NCBI RefSeq assembly: GCF_036898095.1 | Contig: NC_090761.1 | Location: forward strand, 47,081,916-47,145,915 | Length of the DNA: 64,000 nucleotides | Direction of reading: 5' to 3' | Origin: Palaemon carinicauda | Lineage: Eukaryota > Arthropoda > Malacostraca > Decapoda > Palaemonidae | Part shown: positions 24,501-31,922 of the stretch, in pieces | Numbering within the stretch: the first letter of the stretch is position 1 | How the letters are laid out: the number at the start of each line of letters is the position of its first letter | Made by a program: the position numbers and the translations under genes | Notes under the pieces: model-generated | Databases searched by the model: none | What the model saw: only the letters and a program-made list of their open reading frames with translations | What the model was told of the DNA's origin: nothing

Positions 24501-25326
24501 TGCAACACATCTGCAAGGGAAAATGGCTCCCAGGCAGCTGGAGGTGAAGTTGCTCCACTAGAGTTGCTTAGTAAGGAGTTAGTCAGCCTGAGCTCCTGCT
24601 TGATCGTCCCTCAGAAGAGCACAAACGAGGAGCTTTGGAAAGAGATTTGGGTGTGCGAGAAAAAGAAGACTGCGGTTTTCTCGCCCGAGGAAGAAAAATA
24701 GCGCTTAGCCTTCTTTATGTGCCGCCCAAATTTCTCCCATAGGGAGGCAGGCCACTCCCAACACTGCACAGGACGAACCCTGCTCGCAACGATGCCCTCT
24801 ACATGAAGGACACAGAGAGTGCGGGTCGGTATCCAGCGACGACATGAAGGTACCGCACGCAGCACCCTCGCGGCCGAGACAGGTCACCATGAAGGCAATC
24901 CGAAGAAAGCACGCACACCTGAAAAGAAAAAGAAATTAAAGATGTCCAATGACAGCCTTGGGAGGAGAGAGGGGAGACGTCCACTCTCTACCAAGCCAAA
25001 AGAAAAAGTGGCGTATCTCACATCTGTGAGCGTATATATAGAGCTGGCCGAGTACCCACCCAGTCACCCCTGGCCTACCCGCTCAAGCGGTCAGGCAGGG
25101 TTGCCACCTCGCACTTCAAGTCTAATGACTACCTTCCAGCTTTGCCGAAAGACAATCCAAATAAATAATAGGTTAGTAGCATGGGAACAAAACTTTTTCA
25201 AGAGTTTACCTTACACGACCTCCGGGGCAGGTTTCTGCTGTTACACATGCTGCCACGAGTAAAGAACTGCTCAAGATAAGCAGTCGCAACATATTGTAAA
25301 GCTAGCAGCTGCAGATTCAGTTAAAT
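6471..25326 (-). CDS. GRN: Secreted multi-granulin protein (progranulin type), spliced gene, 3' end outside window
   Basis: Nine exons in minus-strand order (25210-25326, 18508-18617, 18034-18192, 15066-15235, 14196-14307, 13686-13861, 12634-12819, 8589-8726, 6471-6596) join in phase to give 420 codons without a stop. A 19-residue signal peptide ([19 protein letters not shown]) precedes granulin 1 (residues 22-75), granulin 2 (123-173), granulin 3 (217-268), granulin 4 (304-354) and half of granulin 5 (393-420). The complete modules show the CC...CC...CC...HCCP cysteine ladder. Granulins are secreted growth and lysosomal factors that fold as stacked beta hairpins held by disulfides. Possible N-glycosylation sites are NGS, NGT and NST. 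Introns are GT-AG. Two DIRS elements, a LINE and a Harbinger-like element lie in the introns. Orthology to vertebrate GRN is by family; copy number in this species is unknown. Confidence 0.93.
7010..7240. repeat. Dispersed repeat fragment sharing a core with 17735-17790
   Basis: CAACTGCAGGACAAAAAGCT near 7027 resembles CCACTGCAGGACAAAGGCCT near 17747, and both are followed by a CAGACATGT-like segment. The motif is typical of the 3' end of widespread arthropod non-LTR elements read on the opposite strand. The remainder was not recognised. Confidence 0.45.
7550..7685 (+). repeat. AAT-tailed dispersed repeat, 3' fragment
   Basis: Shares CCCTTGGGCTTATAGCATC and TTGTAGTTTAGCTAGTAATA with copies near 43530, 49490 and 50440, then ends in an AAT/AAC-rich tail. 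It is the 3' part of a repeated element found several times in this window. Confidence 0.7.
8068..8460 (+). mobile_element. Truncated copy of the LINE at 10040-12125
   Basis: From CTGCCTGCTAAAGAAGG onward it parallels 11680-12050 of the larger LINE: the end of the RT ORF ([14 protein letters not shown] frame) then the same 3' non-coding segment (GGCCCTGCTGCTTCCT, GTCAGGCTGGGAGGAAC). It is truncated at both ends, lacking the final GTGCCTTGGTATATG part. Confidence 0.8.
8461..8588. other. Granulin intron
   Basis: Short AT-rich spacer; nothing recognised. Confidence 0.5.
8589..8726 (-). CDS. GRN: Granulin gene exon: second half of granulin 4 plus linker
   Basis: 46 codons, phase 0 to 0. Acceptor AATACAG|GCAACC, donor CAG|GTAGGTG. 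It encodes [17 protein letters not shown] and VGGC, which completes the module begun in the exon at 12634-12819, then a linker with [14 protein letters not shown]. Confidence 0.92.
8727..10039. other. Granulin intron, nothing recognised
   Basis: AT-rich non-coding sequence. A 63-codon minus frame at 9455-9646 has no recognisable domain. No exon with a granulin cysteine pattern was found. Confidence 0.5.
10040..12125 (+). pseudogene. Non-LTR retrotransposon (LINE) with broken reverse transcriptase
   Basis: Successive plus-strand frames (10176-10397, 10486-10803, 10973-11359, 11310-11522, 11540-11860) spell one RT with stops and frameshifts between them. Recognisable parts are [14 protein letters not shown] (upstream linker), PLYKGKGDV and NSRGISLLS (fingers), [20 protein letters not shown] (catalytic palm), FKYLGSVV and the C-terminal FGHVERM. 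The endonuclease is absent, so the copy is 5'-truncated. The 3' non-coding tail ends in TATG repeats near 12105-12120. It lies in a granulin intron opposite to that gene. The family is Jockey/CR1-like by motif style; exact clade is uncertain. Confidence 0.88.
12126..12633. other. Granulin intron, nothing recognised
   Basis: AT-rich; no coding or repeat structure supported. Confidence 0.5.
12634..12819 (-). CDS. GRN: Granulin gene exon: linker plus first half of granulin 4
   Basis: 62 codons, phase 0 to 0. Acceptor CTTCCAG|CAAAG, donor AGA|GTAAGTA. It encodes a Trp-containing linker ([18 protein letters not shown]) and then [15 protein letters not shown] and [10 protein letters not shown]. 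Confidence 0.92.
12820..13685. other. Granulin intron, nothing recognised
   Basis: AT-rich. A 144-codon minus frame at 13144-13578 is hydrophobic but shows no domain and is not bounded by plausible splice sites in phase. Confidence 0.5.
13686..13861 (-). CDS. GRN: Granulin gene exon: granulin 3
   Basis: 176 nt. Acceptor TTTGTAG|ATCC completes an Asp codon begun in the exon at 14196-14307; donor GTT|GTGAGT. It encodes the whole module from [14 protein letters not shown] through RYGCCPY and [11 protein letters not shown] to LGTC. NST is a possible glycosylation site. Confidence 0.95.
13862..14195. other. Granulin intron, nothing recognised
   Basis: AT-rich short intron. Confidence 0.5.
14196..14307 (-). 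CDS. GRN: Granulin gene exon: inter-granulin linker
   Basis: 112 nt, phase 0 in and phase 1 out. Acceptor TTTTAG|TCTGC, donor TCAG|GTAAGC. It encodes a basic, cysteine-free linker ([20 protein letters not shown] and onward). Support comes from exact phase agreement with both neighbours and good splice sites. Confidence 0.85.
14308..15065. other. Granulin intron with short imperfect ATGAA repeats
   Basis: AT-rich. Several loosely repeated CTTCATTA/ATGAATAC motifs occur between 14640 and 14940. No coding content. Confidence 0.45.
15066..15235 (-). CDS. GRN: Granulin gene exon: granulin 2
   Basis: 170 nt. It encodes [33 protein letters not shown] and SGRC, a complete module. Donor TAT|GTAAGTA. 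The acceptor reads TTTCCAGCAG, a tandem NAGNAG site; both choices keep frame and differ by one alanine (ADAN versus DAN). Confidence 0.95.
15236..15786. other. Granulin intron upstream of the Harbinger-like element
   Basis: No gene recognised. The TAA at 15784-15786 is the left target duplication of the element that follows. Confidence 0.5.
15787..16466 (+). mobile_element. PIF/Harbinger-like DNA transposon remnant, 680 bp
   Basis: Both ends carry terminal inverted repeats (AGGTGGGTA at 15787-15795 and TACCCACCT at 16458-16466) with further inner matches including GAACCTTGTAT. Flanking TAA copies at 15784-15786 and 16467-16469 fit the TWA target duplication of this superfamily. Inside is part of a MADF-domain frame. 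No DDE transposase is seen, so it looks like a non-autonomous deletion derivative. It lies in a granulin intron. Confidence 0.8.
16106..16466 (+). pseudogene. MADF-domain protein fragment inside the Harbinger-like element
   Basis: The frame starts [19 protein letters not shown] and continues past an in-frame TAG at 16229-16231 to [18 protein letters not shown]. The spacing of Y, aromatic and basic residues ([21 protein letters not shown]) follows the MADF DNA-binding fold used as an accessory protein by PIF/Harbinger elements. The same frame runs on to 16510, past the element end. It is non-functional as read. Confidence 0.65.
16630..16789 (+). mobile_element. Short 5'-truncated LINE 3' end with target-site duplication
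   Basis: From 16641 the sequence matches the 3' terminus of the LINE at 10040-12125 (GTCAGGCTGGGAGGAACGTA, then GTGCCTTGGTATATGTATG). It is flanked by an 11-bp direct repeat TAAGAACCTTA at 16630-16640 and 16779-16789, the expected target-site duplication. This shows the family ends in TATG-type repeats rather than poly-A. Confidence 0.88.
16790..18033. other. Granulin intron
   Basis: AT-rich. It holds a short direct duplication of AAATAACCCTAAAATATGAT (about 17425 and 17468) and a LINE 3' fragment at about 17725-17895. Confidence 0.5.
17725..17895 (-). mobile_element. Non-LTR element 3' fragment
   Basis: CCACTGCAGGACAAAGGCCT and CTTAGTTCGTCAATCGATCA belong to a conserved block at the 3' end of many arthropod LINEs. 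On the minus strand it reads [20 protein letters not shown]. Only a fragment remains. Confidence 0.6.
18034..18192 (-). CDS. GRN: Granulin gene exon: end of granulin 1 and linker
   Basis: 159 nt. Acceptor GATAG|GTATGG completes a Ser codon, donor TCAG|GTAAGTT. It encodes [11 protein letters not shown], the last two cysteines of granulin 1, then an acidic linker with [17 protein letters not shown] is a possible glycosylation site. Confidence 0.93.
18302..18419. repeat. CA and TATC microsatellites
   Basis: (CA)n at about 18304-18320 and (TATC)n at about 18393-18416, within a short granulin intron. Confidence 0.9.
18508..18617 (-). CDS. GRN: Granulin gene exon: main part of granulin 1
   Basis: 110 nt. 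Acceptor TTTCTAG|GTGCCC, donor CATA|GTAAGA. It encodes [22 protein letters not shown] and VHCCPHS. The first codon is completed by AG from the signal-peptide exon, giving an Arg. Confidence 0.95.
18845..19130. repeat. Left terminal repeat and internal complementary region of element 2
   Basis: 18845-19000 pairs imperfectly with 25000-25175. 19039-19086 is complementary to parts of the left end, and 19087-19130 (ATTCCCATACTAAC...ATTTATTTGGAT) to the right end at about 25150-25187. The outermost left bases appear lost. Confidence 0.7.
19604..20490 (-). pseudogene. Decayed tyrosine recombinase of DIRS element 2
   Basis: Pieces of the catalytic domain are readable: [26 protein letters not shown], then [16 protein letters not shown] and [11 protein letters not shown]. 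The H-x-x-R box (HDIR in the element at 57009) reads RDVK, so both residues are lost, while the tyrosine in QYLKD remains. Frames break near 19830. Confidence 0.75.
20496..21500 (-). pseudogene. Decayed RNase H and downstream region of DIRS element 2
   Basis: [18 protein letters not shown] (near 21080) is the end of RNase H, also seen as ARFIPGKKNVLADGLS in the element at 57009. [11 protein letters not shown] near 20600 is the start of the recombinase N-terminal region. Small tandem duplications (20736-20788, about 21127-21170) break the frame. Confidence 0.7.
20736..20788. repeat. 26-bp tandem duplication in element 2
   Basis: CCTTTCTGCATGATGCCATA occurs twice in direct succession, a local duplication after insertion. 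Confidence 0.85.
21560..21665. repeat. 59-bp direct duplication in element 2 RT region
   Basis: ACTTCAGCTGCCATTGCAGT recurs about 59 bp apart, followed in each case by ATCTTATCCTGAGGC. Confidence 0.8.
21640..22560 (-). pseudogene. Decayed reverse transcriptase of DIRS element 2
   Basis: In order on the minus strand: [10 protein letters not shown] and GFYSQIFLV (N-terminal fingers), [14 protein letters not shown] (motif A), [12 protein letters not shown] (motif C, YLDD) and [10 protein letters not shown] (connection). They occur in different frames with stops between. The order and motifs match the element at 57009. Confidence 0.82.
22561..24990 (-). pseudogene. Decayed Gag of DIRS element 2
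   Basis: Fragmented frames. Near 24800 the minus strand reads [19 protein letters not shown], which parallels CGAFLSKPEVDPHSLCSSC at the Gag N-terminus of the element at 57009, including the cysteine spacing. [12 protein letters not shown] RT start sequence is not intact. No long frame remains. Confidence 0.7.
24991..25187. repeat. Right terminal repeat of DIRS element 2
   Basis: Inverted partner of 18845-19000, with the pair GCTCTATATATACGCTCACAG and CTCTATACATACTGTACTC on the two sides and the shared GAGGTGGCAACCCTG block. Confidence 0.8.
25210..25326 (-). CDS. GRN: Granulin gene exon: 5' UTR end and signal peptide
   Basis: The ATG is at 25292-25290. It encodes [19 protein letters not shown] then ETCPGGRV, a classic hydrophobic signal peptide with an A-x-A-like cleavage region (VTA|E). 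Donor GTAAG|GTAAAC. Upstream of the ATG a good acceptor TTCATTTCAG ends at 25327, implying a further non-coding exon. No upstream ATG lies in the 34-nt leader part of this exon. Confidence 0.92.
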
Positions 25327-25887
25327 CTGAAATGAATAAATAAAACCAAGATATATTAGGATTCTTACATGTTAGTATGAAACACATGCCAATGTATTTT
25401 TTACACTGGCTCCACTATGGTTGTCTAATGGGAAAAAGGGCTATTGATGGGGGAAAAAAAAAAAAAAAGGAAATTCTGTATAATGCAAAGATTCTTGCCC
25501 TCACTATAACCAAAAACATATTTATCTGCTCAGAACCTCTATTAGCACACAAATCTCTAATAATTTTGGTACACGATAAAAGACAAATCTTTTTTTTTCA
25601 AAGTCCAAACTGCCAATAACTGGCCCCACCCCAACTGCCAATTACTTCTCAATCATGCCTCTCTTCCTTATAGCATTACTGTCCTTACCTCTAACACTAT
25701 CCCTTCCCATTTCTTCTTCATTAAAATGACCCTTCAGATTTCTCCACCATTCTAGTGTTTCTTGATCAACCTCTATATAAATTTAAGTACCATGCCTTAT
25801 TACACCCAAGAAATCACACTATTATTTCCCAATTCTTAAAATAATTCCTTCATGTTCAATCTTAGTTGGCCCTTCACAAATTTCACC

Positions 25888-25941
25888 CTTCAAGAGGTTT
25901 CTTGGTGACTCACCCTTCAAGAGGTTTCTTGGTGACCACTG
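25888..25941. repeat. 27-bp tandem duplication
   Basis: ACCCTTCAAGAGGTTTCTTG occurs twice in direct succession. Confidence 0.9.
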
Positions 25942-26689
25942 TAGCAATTTACTTCCATTCCATGTCATGCCATATAACACCTTAAAAAATTGACTGTCAA
26001 TTACACTTTCAATAATAACATTGGTTCCATACCCTATTCAACATTTCCTGGTCTCTGTCTTCATTTCAACATAGTATTTTCTTCTCTGAAGATCTCCACT
26101 CTTTATATCAACTTCCCTGTGATGTTTGTCTCTTTCACCTTCACAAGAAACCAGAGTACTGTACAAGATCCATATATTTTCCCACTTGGTTATCTACCAT
26201 TTCATACAATATTTGTTTCACAAAATCAACCACCACATTTCCTGATAAAGGTTAACAAGGTGGTTAACAATGGAATTAAATGGAGTAAATATATGTTGTA
26301 AGGGATATAATGCAGTCATGCAAAAGTGAGAGAGGGGGGGTCGAGAAATGTATTTAACTTGAAAATGCCAATTTTCTTCAATTTTCAGTACTGTACAGCT
26401 TTTCCAAGTACAGTAGTGTTTTGTAGAGTATAAATACCAAATTACTTTTCGTTCATCATTTTTTTTTTCATTTTTATAGATAAAAATACTTTAGAACCAT
26501 ATACATGTATATCCTAAAATTATTATACCTGTACTCTACTAGAAATAAACATAGATAAAAAAAGGTATATGTATATAGTGAAGAATTAACATCACTCTTC
26601 TCCATTGTCTTCTGTTAGGCTAAAAGAATTACTGGATGACAGAGAATTCCACACTGGTCAAAATTTTTTCAAACACTTCCATGCTTTCT

Positions 26690-27045
26690 TTTTCCCTAAC
26701 ATTAAGTTTCCCCTTGAAGGAGGAGGATCCAAATGTATCATTTGCCATTCCCCACAATAATCCTATCATTTAAAAAGGCAGGTCAAGATTTTTTCTCCCA
26801 ACATTAAAGACTTTCCCTTAAATAGGGGTGTATATAGATTTTTTTCAGTTCCCAACATTAAACCCTTTCCCTAGAATTAGAGTGAGGATTGTCCCCCTAA
26901 CATTAAAGCCTTTCTCTTAGAAGGAGATAGATCCAGATTTATTTTTCTGTCCCAACATTAAACCCTTTTCCTTAGAGGGGGGTGGATGCGTATTTTTCTT
27001 CCTAACATTAAACCTCTTCACTTACGAGGGGGCTTGGTTCCAAAG
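26690..27045. repeat. Degenerate minisatellite with CCAACATTAAA core
   Basis: Six units begin with (C/T)AACATTAA near 26698, 26800, 26855, 26908, 26955 and 27004, mostly about 50 bp apart with one larger gap. Each continues with a pyrimidine block (CCTTTCCCTTA-like) and a purine block (GGGGGTGGAT-like). Confidence 0.8.
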
Positions 27046-27859
27046 AGAAAAATACACAAGTTTACTGCCAACAGTCAAACCGAGGGTGAACTTTTTGGAG
27101 TAAAATTTTCTCATCTCTAGTCTATCAATACATTTAAACAGAAGGTTCAGAGCACTCGGCAGCACAGTGAATTCACTAATCACAAAAAAAAAAAAAAAAA
27201 AATCACATCTAATGCTTTTGCTTCCTGGATACGAAGGACATTCCCTTTCAAGAAGCCTTAATAACATGTCTATTTTTCCACCTACGTCAATTTTTTCTGA
27301 GTTTTAAAGCAGTTATATTTCTCAATCTTCCAATTCAATTTGAAACATATATTGTACTGAATAAACAGTTAATAATCTCAACAGCAGCTTCAACCATTAT
27401 TCTTTCATATGCATTCACCATATACACAAAGTTCGTTCCAATTATTATTTCACATTTTCCCTTATGTCTTCCCACGAAACCTTCCACACACGTTTTTCTG
27501 GTCTTTGCCCAACTATCATCTTGCACTAGTTAATCATTACCTCAGTATCACTCGACAAATAATTTCCAATACCATTTTATCCTTTACTCACACATCAGTT
27601 ACTTTCTTCAATCATCCATATATAAACATACAGCCTTTTATGTATGGGATTATTCAGTACATACCGACAGCCCTTTATGTATGGGTTATACTGTACATAC
27701 AAGTTTCAACACTTCCTGTGGTAATGAAATGATAAAAAGTATCTACTATCCCTTCTGACAAAACGGCCATTGTTTTCAAATATCAAGCAACATATAGTTT
27801 GGAATATCAAAATTCACTCAACTTTGGGAATACAGATCAAAAGAAAATTTTTCTGACTA

Positions 27860-27960
27860 ATATTTCTGCTCTGACCAGGAATCGAACCTATGAACCGAGT
27901 CTAAATAAAGTTGACAATTAACTTTAGTATTCTTACTGGCACAAGTCAATAACCACAGCC
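27860..27960 (-). other. Possible tRNA-derived SINE fragment
   Basis: The minus strand contains GGTTCGATTCCTGGTCAGAGC-like sequence. 27878-27888 is an exact RNA polymerase III B box (GGTTCGANNCC). A convincing A box and a complete cloverleaf were not found, so this is a decayed tRNA or SINE at best. Confidence 0.35.
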
Positions 27961-28134
27961 AGGTTTATTTGAAAGAAATTAACAATATAAATCCTTTAGC
28001 ATCTATGGAATAATTTAACTTTTTCCTCTTCAACTCTCAAATTTCAACCAAAATCAAAATAAGGGGAAACCACAGTATACTTTAGGAAACAAAGCATTAT
28101 ATAACCATACTAGTATATACACACATACATATGT

Positions 28135-28175
28135 ATTTAAATATATATATATATACATTTTATATATATATATAT

Positions 28176-28257
<82 letters not shown>

Positions 28258-28258
28258 A
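28135..28258. repeat. TA microsatellite with terminal TG run
   Basis: (TA)n interrupted by CATA units, ending in (TG)9. Open frames here on both strands are low-complexity artefacts. Confidence 0.95.
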
Positions 28259-28479
28259 CAATACATTATTGTTTTCAGAAGCATTTTTCCCCCTAATTCT
28301 CATGTGTATATTACGTTTAAAGTAGGAAAAATTAAAATACTCATCAATAACTAAACACATTTTAGAAGGGATATAATAAAATATAATTAAAAACCTCTTC
28401 AATTTCTCGTGGACTAATAGTAAAAACAGAGACCTACACATAATAAAAAGGCACTCCCCAAGAGAGATTGGTTTCTACG

Positions 28480-28735
28480 GGCCAACCAAGGGAAAGGCCC
28501 GTGCCAACAAGTGTTGGCTTTAATACCCCAACAACAAGGAGAGATTGGTTCAACGAATGTTTAACGGGGCTCCACAAGGCACTAAGAGTTGGAAGACCCA
28601 GGCCTACATGGCTGAGAAATATGAAGCGTGAAGTGGGAGATGATGAGTGGAGAGGTACTGAATTAAAAGCTCAAGCCGAGACGACTGGCGAAATCTGACC
28701 GAGCCCCTTTGCGTCAATAGGCCTAGGAGTGTATA
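28480..28735 (+). mobile_element. Non-LTR element 3' fragment, copy A
   Basis: Reads VGRPRPTWLRNMKREVGDDE then a short GTELKAQ segment. The same block recurs at 31550-31745. RPRPTWL is typical of the extreme C-terminus of LINE ORF2 proteins. Confidence 0.65.
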
Positions 28736-28838
28736 ATATTGCTAACCAAAACTGTATAATATTGGTGATGCATAATGTGAAACGCTCGCAATTTTGTCAA
28801 AAGTGTGTTTATAAACAACATTACTCTAGTACACTTAC

Positions 28839-29060
28839 GAAAGTAGAATCTTTCCGATCAAAATATCAAGTATAGCCTCTTCCAGATGTGGTGAAGTCGG
28901 ACACTTTTTGAGCGGTAGAGCAAGACCGTGAGAATCTTTAACCTTGGACGTCCTGGAGCCGAGTGAGGTTGACGGCAGCCGTCTGCATTGTTGCAGGTTG
29001 GGTGTGACGTTTAATATCAGGAGACGGAGAAGATACACGACGAATACTTGTTGGCCGTAC
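28839..29060 (-). promoter_or_regulatory. GRN: Candidate non-coding first exon or promoter of the granulin gene
   Basis: A GC-richer island in an AT-rich setting. On the minus strand it ends with a good donor TACTTTC|GTAAGTG at 28838. The first coding exon has an orphan acceptor at 25327, so a leader exon upstream is required. No RNA evidence is available, and other positions are possible. Confidence 0.35.
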
Positions 29061-29221
29061 TTAATAATAGGCGTGAGTCAAAGGAAGAAATCCATACTGG
29101 TAGAATACGCCTAGACACAATCATTAAGAGTGTCATATTTTTAATATATCCCGGGTCGAATGAGATGCATTATTAGAAAAAAAAAAAAAAAAATTCATGA
29201 TGTTTTACCCAAAGCATAAGA

Positions 29222-29223
<2 letters not shown>

Positions 29224-29301
<78 letters not shown>
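29224..29301. repeat. CT microsatellite
   Basis: (CT)n of about 78 bp. Confidence 0.97.
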
Positions 29302-29302
<1 letters not shown>

Positions 29303-30654
29303 AGTCCCTCATAAATCATATGTATAATCTTAAAAGGAACTAGCATACAATTAATTTGTCAGCTCTAACTTGTTTATCAAAGATTTGCTGGTTTATTAAA
29401 GATTCACTTTTTTCTATTAAAGCATTGACTGTTTATTGACATCATACCTAATTGTATCTTTACAATTATGTAAAGTAAAACTGGCTTTTACTTTGACCTT
29501 TCTAACCTTTAAAACAAGAACATGGAATAAGAGATCATTCAAATCTCATTTACAATTTTCAAGTTTAAACAGTAATTCATCACGAACATGATAGCACACT
29601 TATCTATCTAAGATATATATTTTCTTTAGTTATTTATTTTGATTTCGCATATATCCGTTCATACTAAGTAATAATGTGGTATTAGTTACAAATTAATTTG
29701 CTCTCCAAACTTAAAGTACAAGAATAATTTTGGGTTGGTTTCATTATAAATACTAAATACGAATTTCTTTTCTTAGTCTTACTATTCTAAGATAAGGTAA
29801 GTGGTCGAATAGAAGAATGCTATAACTAATAGTTCACAAATCAAATATAACTAAGAATGCTGTTGGAAAAAAAAATAAAAAAAAGGTGGGGTGTAAAACT
29901 TGTGATGACTACCGGTATATGTGAATCTTTTGGCAAAACTTGGTTACTCCCAAGTCATTTATAAATGTTTCCCTGTGCTCGCTTCACTAAGGAGTTAAAA
30001 TTACGTTTTGAACCGAGAAACAAAACTTAATAATTACATTAATAGATATACGTATGAAGGCCTTTAGTCAATGACTGTTGCACTCAAAGTTAATCACATT
30101 AGTAGAAAAAGGCAACAATTGAATAAAGCCATTTATACTAATTCAAATCTTAGATCAAAATCTGTACATTGAATTTTAAAAGGTTACACAAAGTTGCTAT
30201 ATTTTACAATTTGGCTTTTTCAGAGAAAACTGGTCCTATAACTGCACTTACTACCAGCATATCATTCCATACTTCACACTCCAAACCAAACAATCTCCTA
30301 TTTATCGCTTTTTCGCTTTTTACGTCTCATATCACTGCATCTTACACCAAATCGGTTCTTAAATAGAATAAAACTTTTGTCTTAATTCATATACAATATC
30401 CGCATTCCAATGAAGATTTGCATAGTGGTAGTAAAAGTGTTTGCAGTATATATAAAAGTACTTAATACGTTTATTTATTAAATGTTAACTCAATGGTGTA
30501 TGTGAACTACTTCCCCACTTGTTATTGACTGTATAATTAAGGTTTTGTGGTATAAACTTTCCCGCTATTTCAACGTGCTGAATAGACAGACGTGAATACA
30601 TGTTCATTCCACGATAGGAATGCATAATGAGATTGTTGAGCCAACTCTTCTATC
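29302..30654. other. Non-coding AT-rich sequence
   Basis: No gene, repeat structure or RNA recognised. Confidence 0.5.
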
Positions 30655-30990
30655 GTAAGTAGTAGGTTGGCTAGGGCACCAGACACCTGTTGAGATACTA
30701 CAGCTACGGAGTTATTGGGTCCTTTGACTGGACATACAGTACTACATTGGATACCTCTTTCTGGTTAAGGACCATTTTCCCTTTGCCTACACATACACCT
30801 GACCTATTCTTTCCACATTCTCTTCTGTCTCCATGCACCTGACAACACTGAGATTACTAAAAATCCTTCTTTGCTCAAGCCGGAGAACTACTGCACTGAA
30901 ATTGTTCAGTGGCTACTTTCCTCATTGTAAGGGTAGCAGAGACTCGAGCTATGAGAAGCAGAACATCTAAGAGAAAGACACTCCAAAATT
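30655..30990 (+). repeat. AAT-tailed dispersed repeat, 5' segment copy
   Basis: Parallels 37795-38130: GGTTGGCTAGGGCACCAGAC, then CCTTTGCCTACACATACA and TTGTTCAGTGGCTACTTTCC. It lacks the AAT-tailed 3' part. Confidence 0.75.
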
Positions 30991-31014
30991 GTGTAAAATT
31001 GACACTCAATACAT

Positions 31015-31755
31015 AACAGACCCGGAGTATGCTGATGATGCTGTCCTTGTTAGCAGAAAACCACAGGATTTGCAATGCTTGCTTACCAGAAGGCATGAAA
31101 TATCACACGAGGTAGAGCTGAAGATAAATATAAGAAAGAGAGATGATGAGAAATGAGTATGTAATGGAAGATAAAATTTCATTTGAAAGAGAAAGGATTA
31201 ATGAGGTAGAATCATTTAGGTATTTAGGAACTCTGGTCTGCAATGCAAGGTCTTTAGAATTAGTTTAGCAAAAGATTGAAAAAAGCAAATCAGAAAATGG
31301 CTAGGTTAAAAAAAATGGAGATCACAACGCCTGAAATTACATATACAAATCAAACTATATATCAGTTTAGTAAGATCGGTGTTACTCTATAGACATGAGT
31401 AATAGTATGACAATGAAAAATCTCCGATAGATTTAGTAGATTTGAGAACAAAGCCCTCAGAAGGATATTGAAAGATATATGGCAGGACAGGATGAGATCA
31501 TGGTGAGGGGTAGATGGTGATGGTTTAGGCATGCTCTTCCCACTCCAAGAGATAAAAGTTCGCCAAACGTTTAGCTGGGCTCCACAAGGCACTAGAAGGG
31601 TTGGAAGCCCCAGGCCTACATGGCTGAGGACTATGAAGCGCGAAGTTGGAGATGATGAATGGGGAAGTATTAAATTAAAAGCTCAAGATAGAGATCACTG
31701 GCGAAATTTAACCGAGGGCCTTTGCGTCAATAGGCGTAGGAGGAGGAGGAGATGA
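31015..31755 (+). pseudogene. Non-LTR reverse transcriptase fragment, copy B
   Basis: Reads PEYADDAVLVSRKPQDLQ (palm YADD motif), then ESFRYLGTLV, and after stops and frame changes GSPRPTWLRTMKREVGDDEW with DHWRNLTEGLCVN. This is the C-terminal half of a LINE ORF2. The 3' end shares about 190 bp with 28540-28730 and runs into GATGATGAT and TA repeats. Confidence 0.75.
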
Positions 31756-31763
31756 TGATGATG

Positions 31764-31765
<2 letters not shown>

Positions 31766-31855
<90 letters not shown>

Positions 31856-31922
31856 AGATATATTTATTTATATATATATATATATATAATATAATATATA
31901 TATATGTGTGTGTGTGTGTGTT
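31766..31922. repeat. Compound TA, GATA and TG microsatellite
   Basis: (TA)n about 31769-31819, (GATA)n about 31826-31853, a second TA tract and then (TG)n to 31921. Confidence 0.95.

Larger units (their letters stand above)
18815..25187 (-). mobile_element. DIRS-type retrotransposon, element 2 (decayed)
   Basis: A minus-strand element lying between the first two visible granulin coding exons. The ends pair as imperfect inverted repeats: AGCTGGAAGGTAG-like sequence at 18870-18885 and 25127-25142, and GAGGTGGCAACCCTG with CAGGGTTGCCACCTC. A decayed internal complementary region lies at about 19039-19130. Gag, RT, RNase H and recombinase remnants follow in order. The right border, from the complementary region, is about 25187, 22 nt downstream of the granulin exon 1 donor. 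Divergence of the end repeats and many frame breaks mark it as older than element 1. Confidence 0.85.
25327..28134. other. Probable 5' intron of the granulin gene, non-coding
   Basis: AT-rich with no supported gene. It contains a 27-bp tandem duplication (about 25888-25941), a degenerate minisatellite (26690-27045), an A/T homopolymer (about 27183-27202) and a possible tRNA-type B box (27878-27888). Confidence 0.55.

Noticed and set aside
24819..25262. 147-codon plus-strand frame spanning the element 2 end and granulin exon 1
   Set aside because: It crosses an element border and runs antisense to the signal-peptide exon.
28054..28325. Open frames rich in Ile/Tyr/His over TA arrays here and at 33705-33943 and 36572-37110
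   Set aside because: Low-complexity translation of microsatellites on both strands.
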